Assembly: GCF_024666615.1 (NCBI RefSeq)
Contig: NZ_CP088297.1
Coordinates: 4,444,501 to 4,508,500, forward strand
Source of the DNA: Aquabacterium sp. J223
GTDB lineage: Bacteria > Pseudomonadota > Gammaproteobacteria > Burkholderiales > Burkholderiaceae_C
DNA length: 64,000 bases
Direction: 5' to 3'
Shown piece after piece: positions 25,301 through 34,990 of this stretch. How positions within the stretch are numbered: the stretch's first letter is position 1; each line of letters opens with the position of its first letter. The notes below the pieces were generated by a model that was not told the DNA's origin, did not search any database, and saw nothing but the letters and a program-made list of their open reading frames with translations. A program made the position numbers and the translations under genes.

Positions 25301-25782
25301 ACGCCGTGGGTGACCAGCGGGATGACGACCACGGCGCAGATGAGGTAGCCCCAGGCCGGCGGGATGTCGAAGGCCAGGTCGAGGGCGTAGGCCATGATGG
25401 CCGCCTCGAGCGCGAAGAAGATGAAGGTGAAGCTGGCGTAGATCAGCGAGGTGATGGTCGAGCCGAGGTAGCCGAAGCCGGCGCCGCGGGTGAGCAGGTC
25501 CATGTCCACGCCGTAGGTGGCGGCGTAGTAGCTGATCGGCAGGCCGATGGCGAAGATCAGCAGGCCGGTGGCCAGGATGGCCCAGAAGGCGTTGACCGCC
25601 CCGTGGTCCAGCAGCAGGGCCGCGCCCACCGCCTCCAGCACCAGGAAGGACGAGGCGCCAAACGCGGTGTTGGCCACCCGCAGCGCCGACCACTTGCGGA
25701 ACGACCGCGGGGTGAAGCGCAGCGCGTAGTCCTCCAGCGTCTCGCTGGCCACCCAGCCGTTGTAGTCGCGGCGCACCTTCAT
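22378..25782 (-). CDS. Hybrid sensor histidine kinase with NCS1-permease sensory domain (copy 2)
   Basis: A 1134-residue paralogue of the kinase at 11970, colinear throughout: NCS1 permease domain from RRDYNGWVASETLEDYALRF, a Cys cluster from Cys492 with identical spacing, two helices, a coiled linker, HisKA with His686 (ISHELRTPLNS), an ATPase (DTGPGIAPDEL, GTGLGLT), a receiver with Asp975 (LMDLAMPGLDGW) and an intact helical tail. The ATG at 25782 is preferred because the paralogue begins 11 residues before RRDYN; an ATG at 25893 would add 37 residues without homology. It is coupled to its response-regulator gene. Ligand is unknown, and a nitrogen base or urea-like compound is inferred from the permease family. 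Confidence 0.87.
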   Translation of the reverse strand: MKVRRDYNGWVASETLEDYALRFTPRSFRKWSALRVANTAFGASSFLVLEAVGAALLLDHGAVNAFWAILATGLLIFAIGLPISYYAATYGVDMDLLTRGAGFGYLGSTITSLIYASFTFIFFALEAAIMAYALDLAFDIPPAWGYLICAVVVIPLVTHGVTAISRLQVWTQPLWLLLLVVPYAWVFWHDPQLLSRVAGYAGEHAPPGAAPAFTLLGFGTAVTVGIALVTQMGEQADYLRFMPEKTPANRKRWWAALLIGGPGWVIPGVLKMLGGAVLAWLALSLSVTPERAVDPNQMYLAAWGVVFPERLGWAIAITALFVVVSQLKINVTNAYAGSLAWSNFFARLTHSHPGRVVWVVFNTAIALMLMELDLFQGMSRVLGLYGNIAIAWIGAVVADLVVNKPLGLSPPGIEFKRAHLHDINPVGVGAMGIASALSIAAHLGAFGPLAQAYSAVIAMVTAFASAPLIAWATGGRYYLARKPRVAGDGATCVICERPYEGEDMARCPAYQGPICSLCCSLDARCGDLCKPHGRLATQWQGLLTRLLPRSVQPYLASGLSHYLLVMGVVVPLLALAFWAVYQHELGLLAASSADRARELWLGHLKVFAAVLLLAGVVVWWLVLTQKTRAVAQEESNRQTQALMREIESHRRTDLQLQHARQAAEAAREQADHANQAKTRYITTISHELRTPLNSILGYAQLLAEDEDVPEHRRQAVHVIRRGGDHLLSLIEGTLDIARIEGGKLTLDPRPMRFADAVQQIARLFELQAAEKGIAFVHETEGELPAAVRADERRWRQILINVLGNAVKFTREGRVVFRVSHAREMARFDIEDTGPGIAPDELDRIFEPFARGSGSSGAASAGGTGLGLTIAKMLTDLMGGEMSVRSEPGRGTCFSIRLFLPALHGPLPPALSARPPRVGYTGPRRRVLVVDNEEVDRDLARRWLEPLGFEVAQAASGDAALALLADGPRPDAVLMDLAMPGLDGWATLRAMHERGLDGLPLAIVSANAFDKGLDHEVGLKPAVRPEDFLVKPVRRDELLDWLARRLGLTWVEASTTAPAAPPAAALVLPPAAELRALQAFVDLGYLRGVLAKLDEIEAAHTASAAFVARLRPLARGFKLDALGRELRDALARAPA

Positions 25783-25959
25783 CACCCGCTGCACCGCCTC
25801 GCCGGCCGGGGCGGTGGGCGCGGTGCGCGGCGCGCCGCCGGGTTCGGCGACCGGCGCCACGGCGGCGCGACGGGAACAGTCCTCAGGGCACATGGCAACG
25901 ACGAAGGCAAGAAACGGCGCGGCGCCGCGGGCACGGCCGCTGCCCGGGACAATCCCAGC

Positions 25960-26985
25960 ATGACCGCCAACGACCCCGACGCACGCTGGCTGCTGGCCGA
26001 CCTGGGCGGCACCAACGTGCGCTTCGCCCTGGCCGACCCGCGCGCGGCCCGGCCGCTGCACGACCACAGTGTGCACCGCTACAAGGTGCGCGACTTCGCC
26101 CGCTTCTCGGACGCGGCGCGCCGCTACGCCGAGGACGTCGGCCGGCCGCTGCCGGCGCAGGCGGTGGTCGCCGCCGCCGGCCCGGTGGATGCGGACGGCG
26201 TGCGCATGACCAACCACCCGTGGCAGCTCGACCGGGCGGGCCTGGCCGCCGCGCTCGGCCTGCGCCGGCTGCGGCTGGTCAACGACTTCGTGGCGCTGGC
26301 CGCCTGCGTGCCGCTGCTGGCGGACGACGAGGTCGACCTCCTGCCCGGCCCGGCCCAGCCGTCGCCGCCGGTGCCCGGCATGCCGCGGGTGGCGGTGGTC
26401 ATCGGCCCCGGCACCGGCCTGGGCATGGCCGGGTTGGTCATCGACGGCCACGGCCGCACCACCGTGCTGCCCACCGAGGCGGGCCACGCCGGCATCGCGC
26501 CGGCCGACGCGGTGGAGGACGACCTGCTGCAGCGGCTGCGAGCCCGCTTCGGTGGCCGCGTCTCACGCGAGCGGCTGATCAGCGGGCCGGGGCTGCAACT
26601 GCTGCATGCGGTGCTGCACGGCATGAAACACGACGAGATCGAGGCCGCCTCGGCGCCCGCCCCCGAAGCCATCGTGCAGGCCGCCGACGCGGGCGACGCC
26701 GCGGCCGGACGGACGCTGGACCGCTTCTGCGGCCTGCTCGCCGACGCCTGCGGCGACATGGTGCTGGCCCTCGGCGCCTGGGACGGCGTGTGGCTGGCGG
26801 GCAGCCTGCCGCTGTCGCTGCGGTCGCGGCTGGACGCGCCGGCCTTCCGCCAGCGCTTCGAGGCCAAGGGCCGCTTCGCCGAGGTGATGCGCCGGGTGCC
26901 GCTGCGGCAGATCCTGCACCCGCTGCCGGGGCTGCTGGGCGCCGCGGCGCTGGCGCAGCAGGCGGCCGCCGACGACCCGGCGTGA
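25960..26985 (+). CDS. glk: Glucokinase
   Basis: A 341-residue glucokinase of the bacterial Glk family (not ROK), phosphorylating glucose with ATP for glycolysis. ATP-phosphate motif LLADLGGTNVRFAL is near the N-terminus, with the sugar-binding region MTNHPWQLD and LRLVNDFVALA, and GPGTGLGMAGL in the second domain. EAGHAGIAP is the usual glucose-contacting stretch. Start ATG at 25960 with no strong ribosome site. It is divergent from NCS1 kinase 2, and no other sugar genes are adjacent. Confidence 0.92.
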   Translation: MTANDPDARWLLADLGGTNVRFALADPRAARPLHDHSVHRYKVRDFARFSDAARRYAEDVGRPLPAQAVVAAAGPVDADGVRMTNHPWQLDRAGLAAALGLRRLRLVNDFVALAACVPLLADDEVDLLPGPAQPSPPVPGMPRVAVVIGPGTGLGMAGLVIDGHGRTTVLPTEAGHAGIAPADAVEDDLLQRLRARFGGRVSRERLISGPGLQLLHAVLHGMKHDEIEAASAPAPEAIVQAADAGDAAAGRTLDRFCGLLADACGDMVLALGAWDGVWLAGSLPLSLRSRLDAPAFRQRFEAKGRFAEVMRRVPLRQILHPLPGLLGAAALAQQAAADDPA

Positions 26986-27009
26986 CCCAGGACCGGCCGG
27001 CGGTGTTGG

Positions 27010-27972
27010 CTAGCGGCCCTCGGCCGGCACCGGAAAGCGCCAGGTCTGGCCGCGCGGCAGCACCCGCACCTTGTCGCGCAGGCCGGCCTTCGACGCGGCG
27101 GCCACGAAGTCCGACAGCGGCGACTTGAAGACCTCGTAGTCGTCGTAGTGGATGGGCAGCACCTCGCGCGGGTCGAGCAGCTGCATGGCTCGCACGCCCT
27201 GTTCGGCGTCCATCGTCACCAGCACGCCGAGCACGCGGGTGCCGCCCAAGTGCAGCAGCGCGACGTCGAGGCCGGGGAAGCGGCGCGGGATCTCGCGCAG
27301 GTCGTCGTGCACCAGCGTGTCGCCGCTGACGTAGAGCCGCAGTCGCGGCCGGCCCTGCGCGTCCAGCGGCTCGATCAGGCTGCCCATCACCTCGGGCAGC
27401 GCCCGGTTCATCACCGGCGGGCCGTGGCGGCCGGGCAGCGCGGTGATGCGCCAGCGCTGGTCGCCGCGGCGCAACTCCACCGACTGCCAGGTGGCCAGGC
27501 CGACGACGTGGCGGAAGCCGAGCTTGTCCAGGTGCTTGACCGCGCCCTGCGTGGTGACGATGGGCAGGTCCTTGTCCAGCCGGCGCTGCACCCGCTGGTC
27601 GAAGTGGTCGCCGTGGAAGTGCGACAGCAGCACCACGTCCAGCGGCGGCAGCTTCTCGAAGGGGACGGCGGGGTCGGTCAGCCGCCTGGACTTCAGCCCG
27701 TAGCCCAGGTGCACGTGCTCGCCCTTGTGCAGGAAGTTCGGGTCGGTGAGCAGGGTCAGGCCGGCATGGCGCAGGAGGACGGTGGCGGTGCCGATGAACT
27801 GCAGGCTGGCGTGGCCGTCGTCGGCGCTGGCGCCGTCGCGCGGGACGAGGCTCAGCACCTTGGACGGCGGGGCGTCGGCGGCGGGCGCCTGGGCCAGCGC
27901 CGGCACGGTGCAGCCCAGCATCAGGACGAGGAGCAGGCGCCGGCACGACGCGGGTGGGGTGGGCAGGGGCAT
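27010..27972 (-). CDS. Exported metallo-beta-lactamase-fold hydrolase
   Basis: A 320-residue protein with an N-terminal export signal ([18 protein letters not shown]). The metal-binding motif HFHGDHFD lies in [10 protein letters not shown], preceded by [20 protein letters not shown], the UlaG/NAPE-PLD-like arrangement. Further His/Asp ligands appear in [11 protein letters not shown] and the C-terminal [15 protein letters not shown]. This layout fits the L-ascorbate lactonase or phospholipase-D-like MBL group, and the substrate is unknown. A Cys at the end of the hydrophobic stretch could be a weak lipobox. It is divergent from ureA. Confidence 0.82.
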   Translation of the reverse strand: MPLPTPPASCRRLLLVLMLGCTVPALAQAPAADAPPSKVLSLVPRDGASADDGHASLQFIGTATVLLRHAGLTLLTDPNFLHKGEHVHLGYGLKSRRLTDPAVPFEKLPPLDVVLLSHFHGDHFDQRVQRRLDKDLPIVTTQGAVKHLDKLGFRHVVGLATWQSVELRRGDQRWRITALPGRHGPPVMNRALPEVMGSLIEPLDAQGRPRLRLYVSGDTLVHDDLREIPRRFPGLDVALLHLGGTRVLGVLVTMDAEQGVRAMQLLDPREVLPIHYDDYEVFKSPLSDFVAAASKAGLRDKVRVLPRGQTWRFPVPAEGR

Positions 27973-28028
27973 GGCGACACGCTCGGGTCGTCCGCCGCGG
28001 CAAGGCCCGTTCCTCCCGGGAGCGGCCG

Positions 28029-28043
28029 TGGCATGTCTCTTGC
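28029..28043 (+). promoter_or_regulatory. Sigma-54 promoter candidate for the urease operon
   Basis: TGGCATGTCTCTTGC matches TGGCACG-N4-TTGC at all defined positions but one. The -12 element ends 56 bases before the ureA start, leaving a short leader. RpoN/NtrC control of urease is common in proteobacteria. No other convincing promoter is seen in the 126-base divergent region. Confidence 0.65.
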
Positions 28044-28098
28044 GCCCCGGCGCGCCGCCCGCGACACTGCGCGCCGGCCGCATCGCCCCCCCATCCCA

Positions 28099-28401
28099 AT
28101 GGACCTCACCCCGCGCGAGAAAGACAAGCTGCTGATCTTCACCGCCGCCCTGCTGGCCGAACGCCGCCGGGCCCGCGGCCTGAAGCTCAACCATCCCGAA
28201 GCGGTGGCGCTGATCACCGCCGCCATCATGGAAGGCGCGCGCGACGGCACGCCGGTGGCGCAGCTGATGAGCGACGGCAAGACCGTGCTGACCCGCGACG
28301 ACGTGATGGAGGGCGTGGCCGAGCTCATCCCCGAGATCCAGGTCGAGGCCACCTTTCCCGACGGCACCAAGCTGGTGACGGTGCACCAACCTATTGCATG
28401 A
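28099..28401 (+). CDS. ureA: Urease subunit gamma
   Basis: The 100-residue gamma subunit of nickel urease (urea to ammonia and carbamate). It begins [20 protein letters not shown], the family's invariant start, and contains [14 protein letters not shown] and [20 protein letters not shown]. First gene of the operon, about 55 bases after a sigma-54-like promoter. Its stop overlaps the start of a small membrane protein gene (ATGA). The expected upstream partner ureD is absent. Confidence 0.97.
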   Translation: MDLTPREKDKLLIFTAALLAERRRARGLKLNHPEAVALITAAIMEGARDGTPVAQLMSDGKTVLTRDDVMEGVAELIPEIQVEATFPDGTKLVTVHQPIA

Positions 28402-28586
28402 ACACCAGCATGACCGCCATGAAGCGCCTCCTGTCCCTGCTGGCCGGCGCGGCCACCCCTCTCGTCGCCACCGCCCACGACGGGCATGGTCTGGCCGACG
28501 CCGCCCACTGGCATGCCACCGACGTGCTCGGCTTCGTGCTCGTCGGCGGTGCGCTGGCCTGGGCCGTGTGGCGGGGTCGCCAGTGA
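28398..28586 (+). CDS. Small His-containing membrane protein between ureA and ureB
   Basis: A 62-residue protein with a signal-like N-terminal helix ([19 protein letters not shown]), a short polar stretch with five His ([16 protein letters not shown]) and one C-terminal membrane helix ([16 protein letters not shown]). Internal ATGs at 28410 and 28419 are alternative starts. It overlaps ureA by ATGA and ureB by TGATG, so it is translationally coupled to both subunits. The exposed His cluster could bind nickel, but no experimental function is known to me. Confidence 0.7.
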   Translation: MNTSMTAMKRLLSLLAGAATPLVATAHDGHGLADAAHWHATDVLGFVLVGGALAWAVWRGRQ

Positions 28587-28891
28587 TGGTGCCCGGCGAA
28601 CTGCTGGCCGAGCCCGGCGACCTCGACCTCAACCCCGGCCGCCGCACGCTGACGCTGGTGGTGGAGAACACCGCCGACCGGCCGATCCAGGTCGGCTCGC
28701 ACTACCACTTCGCCGAAACCAACGGCGCCCTGCACTTCGACCGGGGGGCGGCGCATGGCATGCGGCTGAACATCCCCAGCGGCACCGCGGTGCGCTTCGA
28801 GCCCGGCCAGCAGCGCACGGTGGAGCTGGTCGACTACGCCGGCGCCCGCCGCGTCTTCGGCTTCCGCGGCCTCGTGCAGGGAGACCTCTGA
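28586..28891 (+). CDS. ureB: Urease subunit beta
   Basis: The 101-residue beta subunit. It starts [16 protein letters not shown] and carries [20 protein letters not shown] and [18 protein letters not shown], the conserved core. The ATG overlaps the stop of the preceding small membrane protein gene. ureC follows after one base. It packs against UreC in the (alpha-beta-gamma)3 enzyme. Confidence 0.97.
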   Translation: MVPGELLAEPGDLDLNPGRRTLTLVVENTADRPIQVGSHYHFAETNGALHFDRGAAHGMRLNIPSGTAVRFEPGQQRTVELVDYAGARRVFGFRGLVQGDL

Positions 28892-28892
28892 G

Positions 28893-30620
<1,728 letters not shown>

Positions 30621-30692
30621 GCCGCCAAACCGGGTACCCTTTTCCGGCCGGCGAACCGCGCCGCAGTCGATCCAGAAGGAAGGGAGGGACCC

Positions 30693-31244
30693 GTGCGCTC
30701 CACCACCGATGGCGGTCGGCTGATCGACACCGTGCGGCACATCGTCGCCGGGCTGGGTCCCAACGACACGCAGCTGCAGCGGGTGCGCGACGACCTCAGC
30801 GAAGCGCTGCAGCAGCACTTCCAGGTGTCGACGGTCAGCCTGTGGTGCCTGGACCTGATGGCGTCGCCCATGGTGCTGCACTGCGTGTCGCTGCACACCG
30901 CGCAGGGCCAGCGGCCGCCCTACGGTCCGCTGGCCGAGGAGGAGTACGGCGAGTACCTGCGCTGGGTCATGCGCGAGGGGGTCTACGCCTGCTCCAACGT
31001 CGACGAGGACCCCAACCTGCAAGGCCTGCAGCCCTACTTCCGCCGCCATGGGGTGCAGGCGCTGCTGGACGCCGCCTTCCAGGTCAACGGGCGGCCGCGC
31101 GGCGTCGTGTGCCTGGAGCACACCGGCGGCCCGCGCACCTGGACCCCCGCCGAAAAGTCGCTGCTGCGCCGGGTGTCGGCCGAGGCCAGTCTGGCGATCG
31201 CCCGCATGGAGGCCATGCCGCGCCTGCCGTCGGAACGGCCGTGA
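30693..31244 (+). CDS. GAF-domain protein inside the urease cluster
   Basis: A 183-residue soluble protein that is nearly all one GAF-like domain: FQVSTVSLWCLDLMASPMVL, a central YGEYLRWVMREGVYACSNVD and RGVVCLEHTGGPRTWTPAEK. The start is GTG at 30693 with a strong GGAAGGGAGGG ribosome site. There is no output domain. It lies between ureC and ureE, so it may be co-transcribed with urease. GAF domains bind small ligands or act as redox sensors; neither can be deduced here. Not a recognised urease accessory protein. Confidence 0.75.
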   Translation: MRSTTDGGRLIDTVRHIVAGLGPNDTQLQRVRDDLSEALQQHFQVSTVSLWCLDLMASPMVLHCVSLHTAQGQRPPYGPLAEEEYGEYLRWVMREGVYACSNVDEDPNLQGLQPYFRRHGVQALLDAAFQVNGRPRGVVCLEHTGGPRTWTPAEKSLLRRVSAEASLAIARMEAMPRLPSERP

Positions 31245-31267
31245 CCGGGCGCGAGACAATCGGCGGC

Positions 31268-31909
31268 ATGCTGACCTTCCACAAACGCCTGCCGCAGGGG
31301 CAGGGCCTGGCGCCGGTGCTGCTCAAGCGCGCGGCCACCGTGCAACTCGACTGGGACGTGCGGCAGAAGAGCCGCTTCGACGCCACCGATTCGCTGGGCC
31401 GCCACCTGGCCGTGATCCTGCCGCGCGGCCAGGTGGTGCGCGGCGGCGACGTGCTGGTGGGCGAGGACGGCTCGCTGGTGCGGGTCGACGCCGCGCCGCA
31501 ACCGGTGCTGGTGGTCAAGCCCTGCGCCGAGCACGGCAGCCCCTTCGACCTGGTGCGGGCGGCCTACCACCTGGGCAACCGCCACGTCGCGCTGGAGCTG
31601 AAGCCCGACCACCTGAAGCTGGAGCCCGACCACGTGCTGGCGGACCTGCTGCGCGCCATGCACCTCATCGTCACCCAGACCCACGCGCCCTTCGAGCCCG
31701 AAGGCGGTGCCTACGGCGAGGCGGCGACGAGCGCGCACGGCCACGGGCACGACCATGCACACGGTCATGGGCACGCGGCCCACGACCACGACCACGACCA
31801 CGACCATGGTCACGGCCATGCCGCCGGGCCTGCCCATCCGCATGACGAGAGCCACGGCCACGGCGCGCCGGGCCACGTCCACGGCCCGGGCTGCGGCCAC
31901 GACCATTGA
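31268..31909 (+). CDS. ureE: Urease accessory protein UreE (nickel chaperone)
   Basis: Delivers nickel to the urease activation complex. The 213 residues comprise the N-terminal peptide-binding domain (LTFHKRLPQGQGL), the central metal-binding domain (AYHLGNRHVALELKPDHLKL, with conserved NRH) and a long C-terminal tail from about residue 157 with roughly 27 His alternating with Gly, Asp and Ala. Such a tail stores several nickel ions in other species. The stop overlaps the ureF start. The ATG at 31268 matches the family start. Confidence 0.94.
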   Translation: MLTFHKRLPQGQGLAPVLLKRAATVQLDWDVRQKSRFDATDSLGRHLAVILPRGQVVRGGDVLVGEDGSLVRVDAAPQPVLVVKPCAEHGSPFDLVRAAYHLGNRHVALELKPDHLKLEPDHVLADLLRAMHLIVTQTHAPFEPEGGAYGEAATSAHGHGHDHAHGHGHAAHDHDHDHDHGHGHAAGPAHPHDESHGHGAPGHVHGPGCGHDH

Positions 31910-32643
31910 ACGCCCTGCCACGGCCGGCGCCGCCGACCCAGACCGTCGCCGACACCGCCCCGGCCCTGCTGCGGCTGCTGTGGCTGGCGTCGCCGGCGCT
32001 GCCGGTGGGCGGCTTCAGCTACTCGGAAGGGCTGGAGTCGGCGGTGGACGCCGGCGTGGCGGCCGACGAACCCCGCGTCGCCGCCTGGCTCGACGACCAG
32101 CTGGCGCTCGGCCTGGCGCGCGGTGACCTGGCGATCGCCGGGGCCGCCATCGCCGCCTGGGGAGGGGACGACGACGACACCATCCAGCGCCTCAACGACT
32201 GGGTGCTGCACAGCCGCGAGACGGCCGAGGGCCGGCTGCAGGCCGAACAGATGGGCCGCTCGCTGGCCGACTGGCTGCGCCAGCGCGCCGAGGGCGACCC
32301 GCCGGCACTCGCCCGCTGCGCGCGGCTGGCCGCGTTGGCCCCGGCGCCGACCTGGCCGATCGCCTTCGCGCTGGCCGCCGCCCACAGCGGCGCGGCGCCG
32401 CGCGACGCGCTGCTCGCCATGGGCTTCGCCTGGGCCGAGAACCAGGTGCAGGCCGCCATCAAGGCGGTGCCGCTGGGCCAGAGCGCCGGCCAGCGCATCC
32501 TGCAGCGCCTGGCCGCCGCGCTGCCGGCGGCGGTGGACGAGGCGCTCGCCCGCGGCGAGGCCGGCGCCATGGCCTTCACCCCGCGGCTGGCGATCCTGTC
32601 CTCGCGGCACGAGACGCAGTACTCGCGGCTCTTCCGCTCCTGA
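31906..32643 (+). CDS. ureF: Urease accessory protein UreF
   Basis: Part of the UreDFG activation complex, gating UreG GTPase activity. 245 residues, all-helical. The conserved start LLWLASPALPVGGFSYSEGLE, DWVLHSRETAEGRLQAEQMG and MGFAWAENQVQAAIKAVPLG are present. The start is taken as TTG at 31906, overlapping the UreE stop (TTGA), because no in-frame ATG lies before the conserved N-terminus. ureG should follow, but an opposite-strand catabolic block intervenes. Confidence 0.93.
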   Translation: MNALPRPAPPTQTVADTAPALLRLLWLASPALPVGGFSYSEGLESAVDAGVAADEPRVAAWLDDQLALGLARGDLAIAGAAIAAWGGDDDDTIQRLNDWVLHSRETAEGRLQAEQMGRSLADWLRQRAEGDPPALARCARLAALAPAPTWPIAFALAAAHSGAAPRDALLAMGFAWAENQVQAAIKAVPLGQSAGQRILQRLAAALPAAVDEALARGEAGAMAFTPRLAILSSRHETQYSRLFRS

Positions 32644-32690
32644 AGGAATGACAGCCCCCGGGCCCGGCTTGGGGCGGCCCGGCGCCGGCC
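32643..32690 (+). repeat. Diverged partial copy of the intergenic repeat
   Basis: Immediately after ureF, the bases GGCTTGGGGCGGCCCGGCGC match the right half of copies A and B (GGCTTGGAAGCGGCCCGGCGC type), preceded by an AATGAC also seen in copy B. Only half of the element is recognisable. It marks the boundary between ureF and the inserted Rieske block. Confidence 0.45.
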
Positions 32691-32707
32691 GGCGCCGGCA
32701 GGCCAGC

Positions 32708-33901
32708 TCAGCCGAGGTAGTTGCCGGCCTCGAAGGTGAGCGGCGGCGCCTCGGGATCGAAGCTGACGCCGGCGGGGTCGCCCCCTGCCGCCACGCGGTC
32801 GACCTGCTGCTGCAGGTAGCGGCGCAGCATGACGATGCCCACGTCGGTGCGGGCCAGGTGCTCTTCGCTGTGGTGGGCGATCGGGCCCTGGCTGACCTGG
32901 GCCTCGTAGTCGCCCGGCCAGCGCTGGTGCTCCTCGGGCGTCAGCTCCTCCCACAGCTTGCCGTTCAGGCGCGAGCGCTGGCGGAACAGCTCGCCGGGCT
33001 CGCGCACGCGGCCGGCGGTGTAGATGCGGAACGAGGTGTCGTCGATCGGCAGCACCCAGCCGATGGACTCGACCCGCCCGTAGGCCGCCACCCGCGGGTT
33101 GGGCACCACGCGCAGCGTGGGCAGCACCGCCTCGGTGACGCGGCGGAAGGGCCGGCCGTCGTCCAGCGTGCGCAGCGAGGTGATCTTCACGCCCAGCTGC
33201 GTCGGCTCGAAGCGCACCTGCGGCATGCGGGCCATCTGCTCGACGAACTGCGTGCCGCTGAAGGTGGAGTGCAGGATGACGACGTGGAAGGGATCGGCCA
33301 GGTTCTCGTAGTGCTGCAGCCAGTTGCAGGGAATGATCACCGGACCGCCGCCGCCGATGCTGTTGCCGTCGGCCTCGACGAACTCGCCTTCGCCCAGCAC
33401 CTCCAGCGCCTCGTAGCGCGGCAGCACCGGCTTTTTCTCGGGCGGGCCCATGTAGGCCCAGACCAGGCCGTAGCGTTCCTGCACGGGGTACCAGGGCTGG
33501 CGCACCTTGTGCCGCGCCGCGGCACCGGCCTCGGGCTCGCAGGGCTGCTCCAGGCAGCGACCGTCGGCGGCGAACAGCCAGCCGTGGTAGCAGCAGCGGA
33601 TGCCCTCGGCTTCGACCTTGCCGTAGTAGAGCGAACTGCCGCGGTGCGCGCAGTGTTCGGCCACCAGGCCGGGCCGGCCCTGGCCGTCGCGGAAGAGGAT
33701 GAGGTCCTCGCCGAGCACGCGCACCTGGCGCGGCACGTCGCCGGCGTCCGACGACAGGCCGACCGGGTGCCAGAAGCGGCGCATCAGCTCGCCCATCGGC
33801 GTGCGCGGGCCGACGCGGGCCAGCCGCTCGATCGAGGTGGGCGCCGGACGGCCGTAGCCGGTGCCGACGTCGAGGAGGGTCGCCAGGGGGGTGCTGCTCA
33901 T
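32708..33901 (-). CDS. Rieske non-heme iron oxygenase, alpha subunit
   Basis: A 397-residue ring-hydroxylating or demethylating oxygenase. The Rieske centre is Cys84-x-His86 (CAHRGSSLYYG) and Cys103-x2-His106 (CCYHGW). The mononuclear iron site is Asp203, His206 and His211 (LADPFHVVILH), with the bridging-type layout of this family. It most resembles phthalate-dioxygenase/vanillate-demethylase-like enzymes that work with a separate reductase, and no reductase gene is adjacent. It follows a Bug binding-protein gene by 16 bases and shares its MarR-controlled promoter. Substrate is probably an aromatic acid (inference). Confidence 0.88.
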   Translation of the reverse strand: MSSTPLATLLDVGTGYGRPAPTSIERLARVGPRTPMGELMRRFWHPVGLSSDAGDVPRQVRVLGEDLILFRDGQGRPGLVAEHCAHRGSSLYYGKVEAEGIRCCYHGWLFAADGRCLEQPCEPEAGAAARHKVRQPWYPVQERYGLVWAYMGPPEKKPVLPRYEALEVLGEGEFVEADGNSIGGGGPVIIPCNWLQHYENLADPFHVVILHSTFSGTQFVEQMARMPQVRFEPTQLGVKITSLRTLDDGRPFRRVTEAVLPTLRVVPNPRVAAYGRVESIGWVLPIDDTSFRIYTAGRVREPGELFRQRSRLNGKLWEELTPEEHQRWPGDYEAQVSQGPIAHHSEEHLARTDVGIVMLRRYLQQQVDRVAAGGDPAGVSFDPEAPPLTFEAGNYLG

Positions 33902-33917
33902 GGTGGGGACGGGGCGC

Positions 33918-34925
33918 TCATTCGGTGGTCACGCCGGCGCCCTTGATCAGGGCCTCCCAGCGCGGGTAGTCGTTGCGCTGGGTGCGCGCGAATTCCTCGG
34001 CCGTGCTGCCCCAGGGCTCCATGCCGGCGTCGAGCAGGCGCTGGCGGATGTCGGGCATGCGGGTGATCTCGGCCCAGGCCCGGGCCAGCTGGTCGACCAC
34101 CGGCTTGGGCGTGCGGCCGGTGGTGTAGACGCCGAGCCAGCTGTCGAGGTCGAAGCCGGAGAAGCCCTGCTCGGTGAAGGTGGCGACGTCGGGCATCAGG
34201 CCGATGCGCTTGGTGCCGGTGATGCCGAGCACCTTCACCTTGGCGCCGTGCGACTTGGCGGTGCCGGGGTTGGCCCAGGCGAAGTCGAGCTGGCCGCCGA
34301 ACATGTCGAGGTGGGCCGCGCTCTCGCCCTTGTAGGGCACGTGGTCCAGCTGCAGCCCGGCCTGGCGCTTGAACGCCTCGCCGAAGAGGTGGGCGCTGGA
34401 GCCGGTGCCCCAGGTGCCGTAGGTCATGCGGCCGCGCGTCTTGGCGTAGGCGACGAACTCCTTCAGGTTCGACACCGGCATCGACGCCGGCACCAGCATC
34501 ACCGGCCCGCCGGTGGCCAGCTCGGACAGCGGCTCGAAGTCCTTCACCGGGTCGTAGGGCAGCTTCGGCTGCAGGATGGCGTTGTGGATGTGCGTGAGCG
34601 GCAGGGTGACGAACACCGTGTGGCCGTCGGCCGGCGCCTTGGCCACCGCGTCGGCGGCGAGGATCCCGCTGGCACCGGGCTTGGCCTCGACGATGACCGG
34701 CTGGCCGAAGCGCTGCTGCAGCTTCTCGGCATAGGCGCGGGCCAGGATGTCGACCGGGCCGCCCGGCGTGCCGAAGGGCACGATGCGCAGCGGGCGCGAC
34801 GGGAAGGCGGGCTGCGCGCGCAGCGAGGGTACGGCGGCCAGCCCGACGGCCAGCGCCAGGCAGTGGCGGCGCGACAGCGTGGCGCGGCAGGCGCCGGTCG
34901 CGGCGCGCAGGCGGGATGCGGTCAT
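33918..34925 (-). CDS. Bug-family (TctC) periplasmic binding protein
   Basis: A 335-residue extracytoplasmic solute receptor of the tripartite tricarboxylate family. A twin-Arg-like signal ([20 protein letters not shown]) precedes the mature start [38 protein letters not shown] and [15 protein letters not shown] are family signatures. GGAG lies six bases before the ATG. No TctA/TctB membrane genes are nearby, as is usual for orphan Bug proteins. First gene of the operon with the Rieske oxygenase, so it probably delivers that enzyme's substrate. Confidence 0.9.
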   Translation of the reverse strand: MTASRLRAATGACRATLSRRHCLALAVGLAAVPSLRAQPAFPSRPLRIVPFGTPGGPVDILARAYAEKLQQRFGQPVIVEAKPGASGILAADAVAKAPADGHTVFVTLPLTHIHNAILQPKLPYDPVKDFEPLSELATGGPVMLVPASMPVSNLKEFVAYAKTRGRMTYGTWGTGSSAHLFGEAFKRQAGLQLDHVPYKGESAAHLDMFGGQLDFAWANPGTAKSHGAKVKVLGITGTKRIGLMPDVATFTEQGFSGFDLDSWLGVYTTGRTPKPVVDQLARAWAEITRMPDIRQRLLDAGMEPWGSTAEEFARTQRNDYPRWEALIKGAGVTTE

Positions 34926-34938
34926 GTTGTCTCCGTTA

Positions 34939-34956
34939 TCGTTTCCGCGGCAACGA
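34939..34956. promoter_or_regulatory. MarR-type operator 1
   Basis: TCGTTTCCGCGGCAACGA is an 18-bp inverted repeat (TCGTT/AACGA arms, CCGCGG in the middle) between the Bug and MarR start codons, downstream of the minus-strand -10 element. A second copy lies 37 bases away, so both present nearly the same arrangement to a regulator. Confidence 0.65.
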
Positions 34957-34961
34957 ACGGC

Positions 34962-34990
34962 AATCTACCCCGCGGTCGTTCCCGCGTCAA
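34962..34990 (-). promoter_or_regulatory. Promoter of the Bug-Rieske operon
   Basis: On the minus strand TTGACG (34990-34985) and TAGATT (34967-34962) are separated by exactly 17 bases, a good sigma-70 arrangement. Operator 2 covers the -35 element and operator 1 lies just downstream of the -10, a layout for repression by the divergent MarR protein. Confidence 0.6.

Noticed and set aside
22312-25959. Long plus-strand open frame leading into glucokinase
   Set aside because: Shadow of NCS1 kinase 2; the glucokinase start at 25960 is supported by its family N-terminus.
31735-31909. Possible tandem-repeat or CRISPR-like array
   Set aside because: The repetitive DNA is the His-rich coding tail of ureE (CAC/CAT with GGC/GAC codons), not spacers and repeats.
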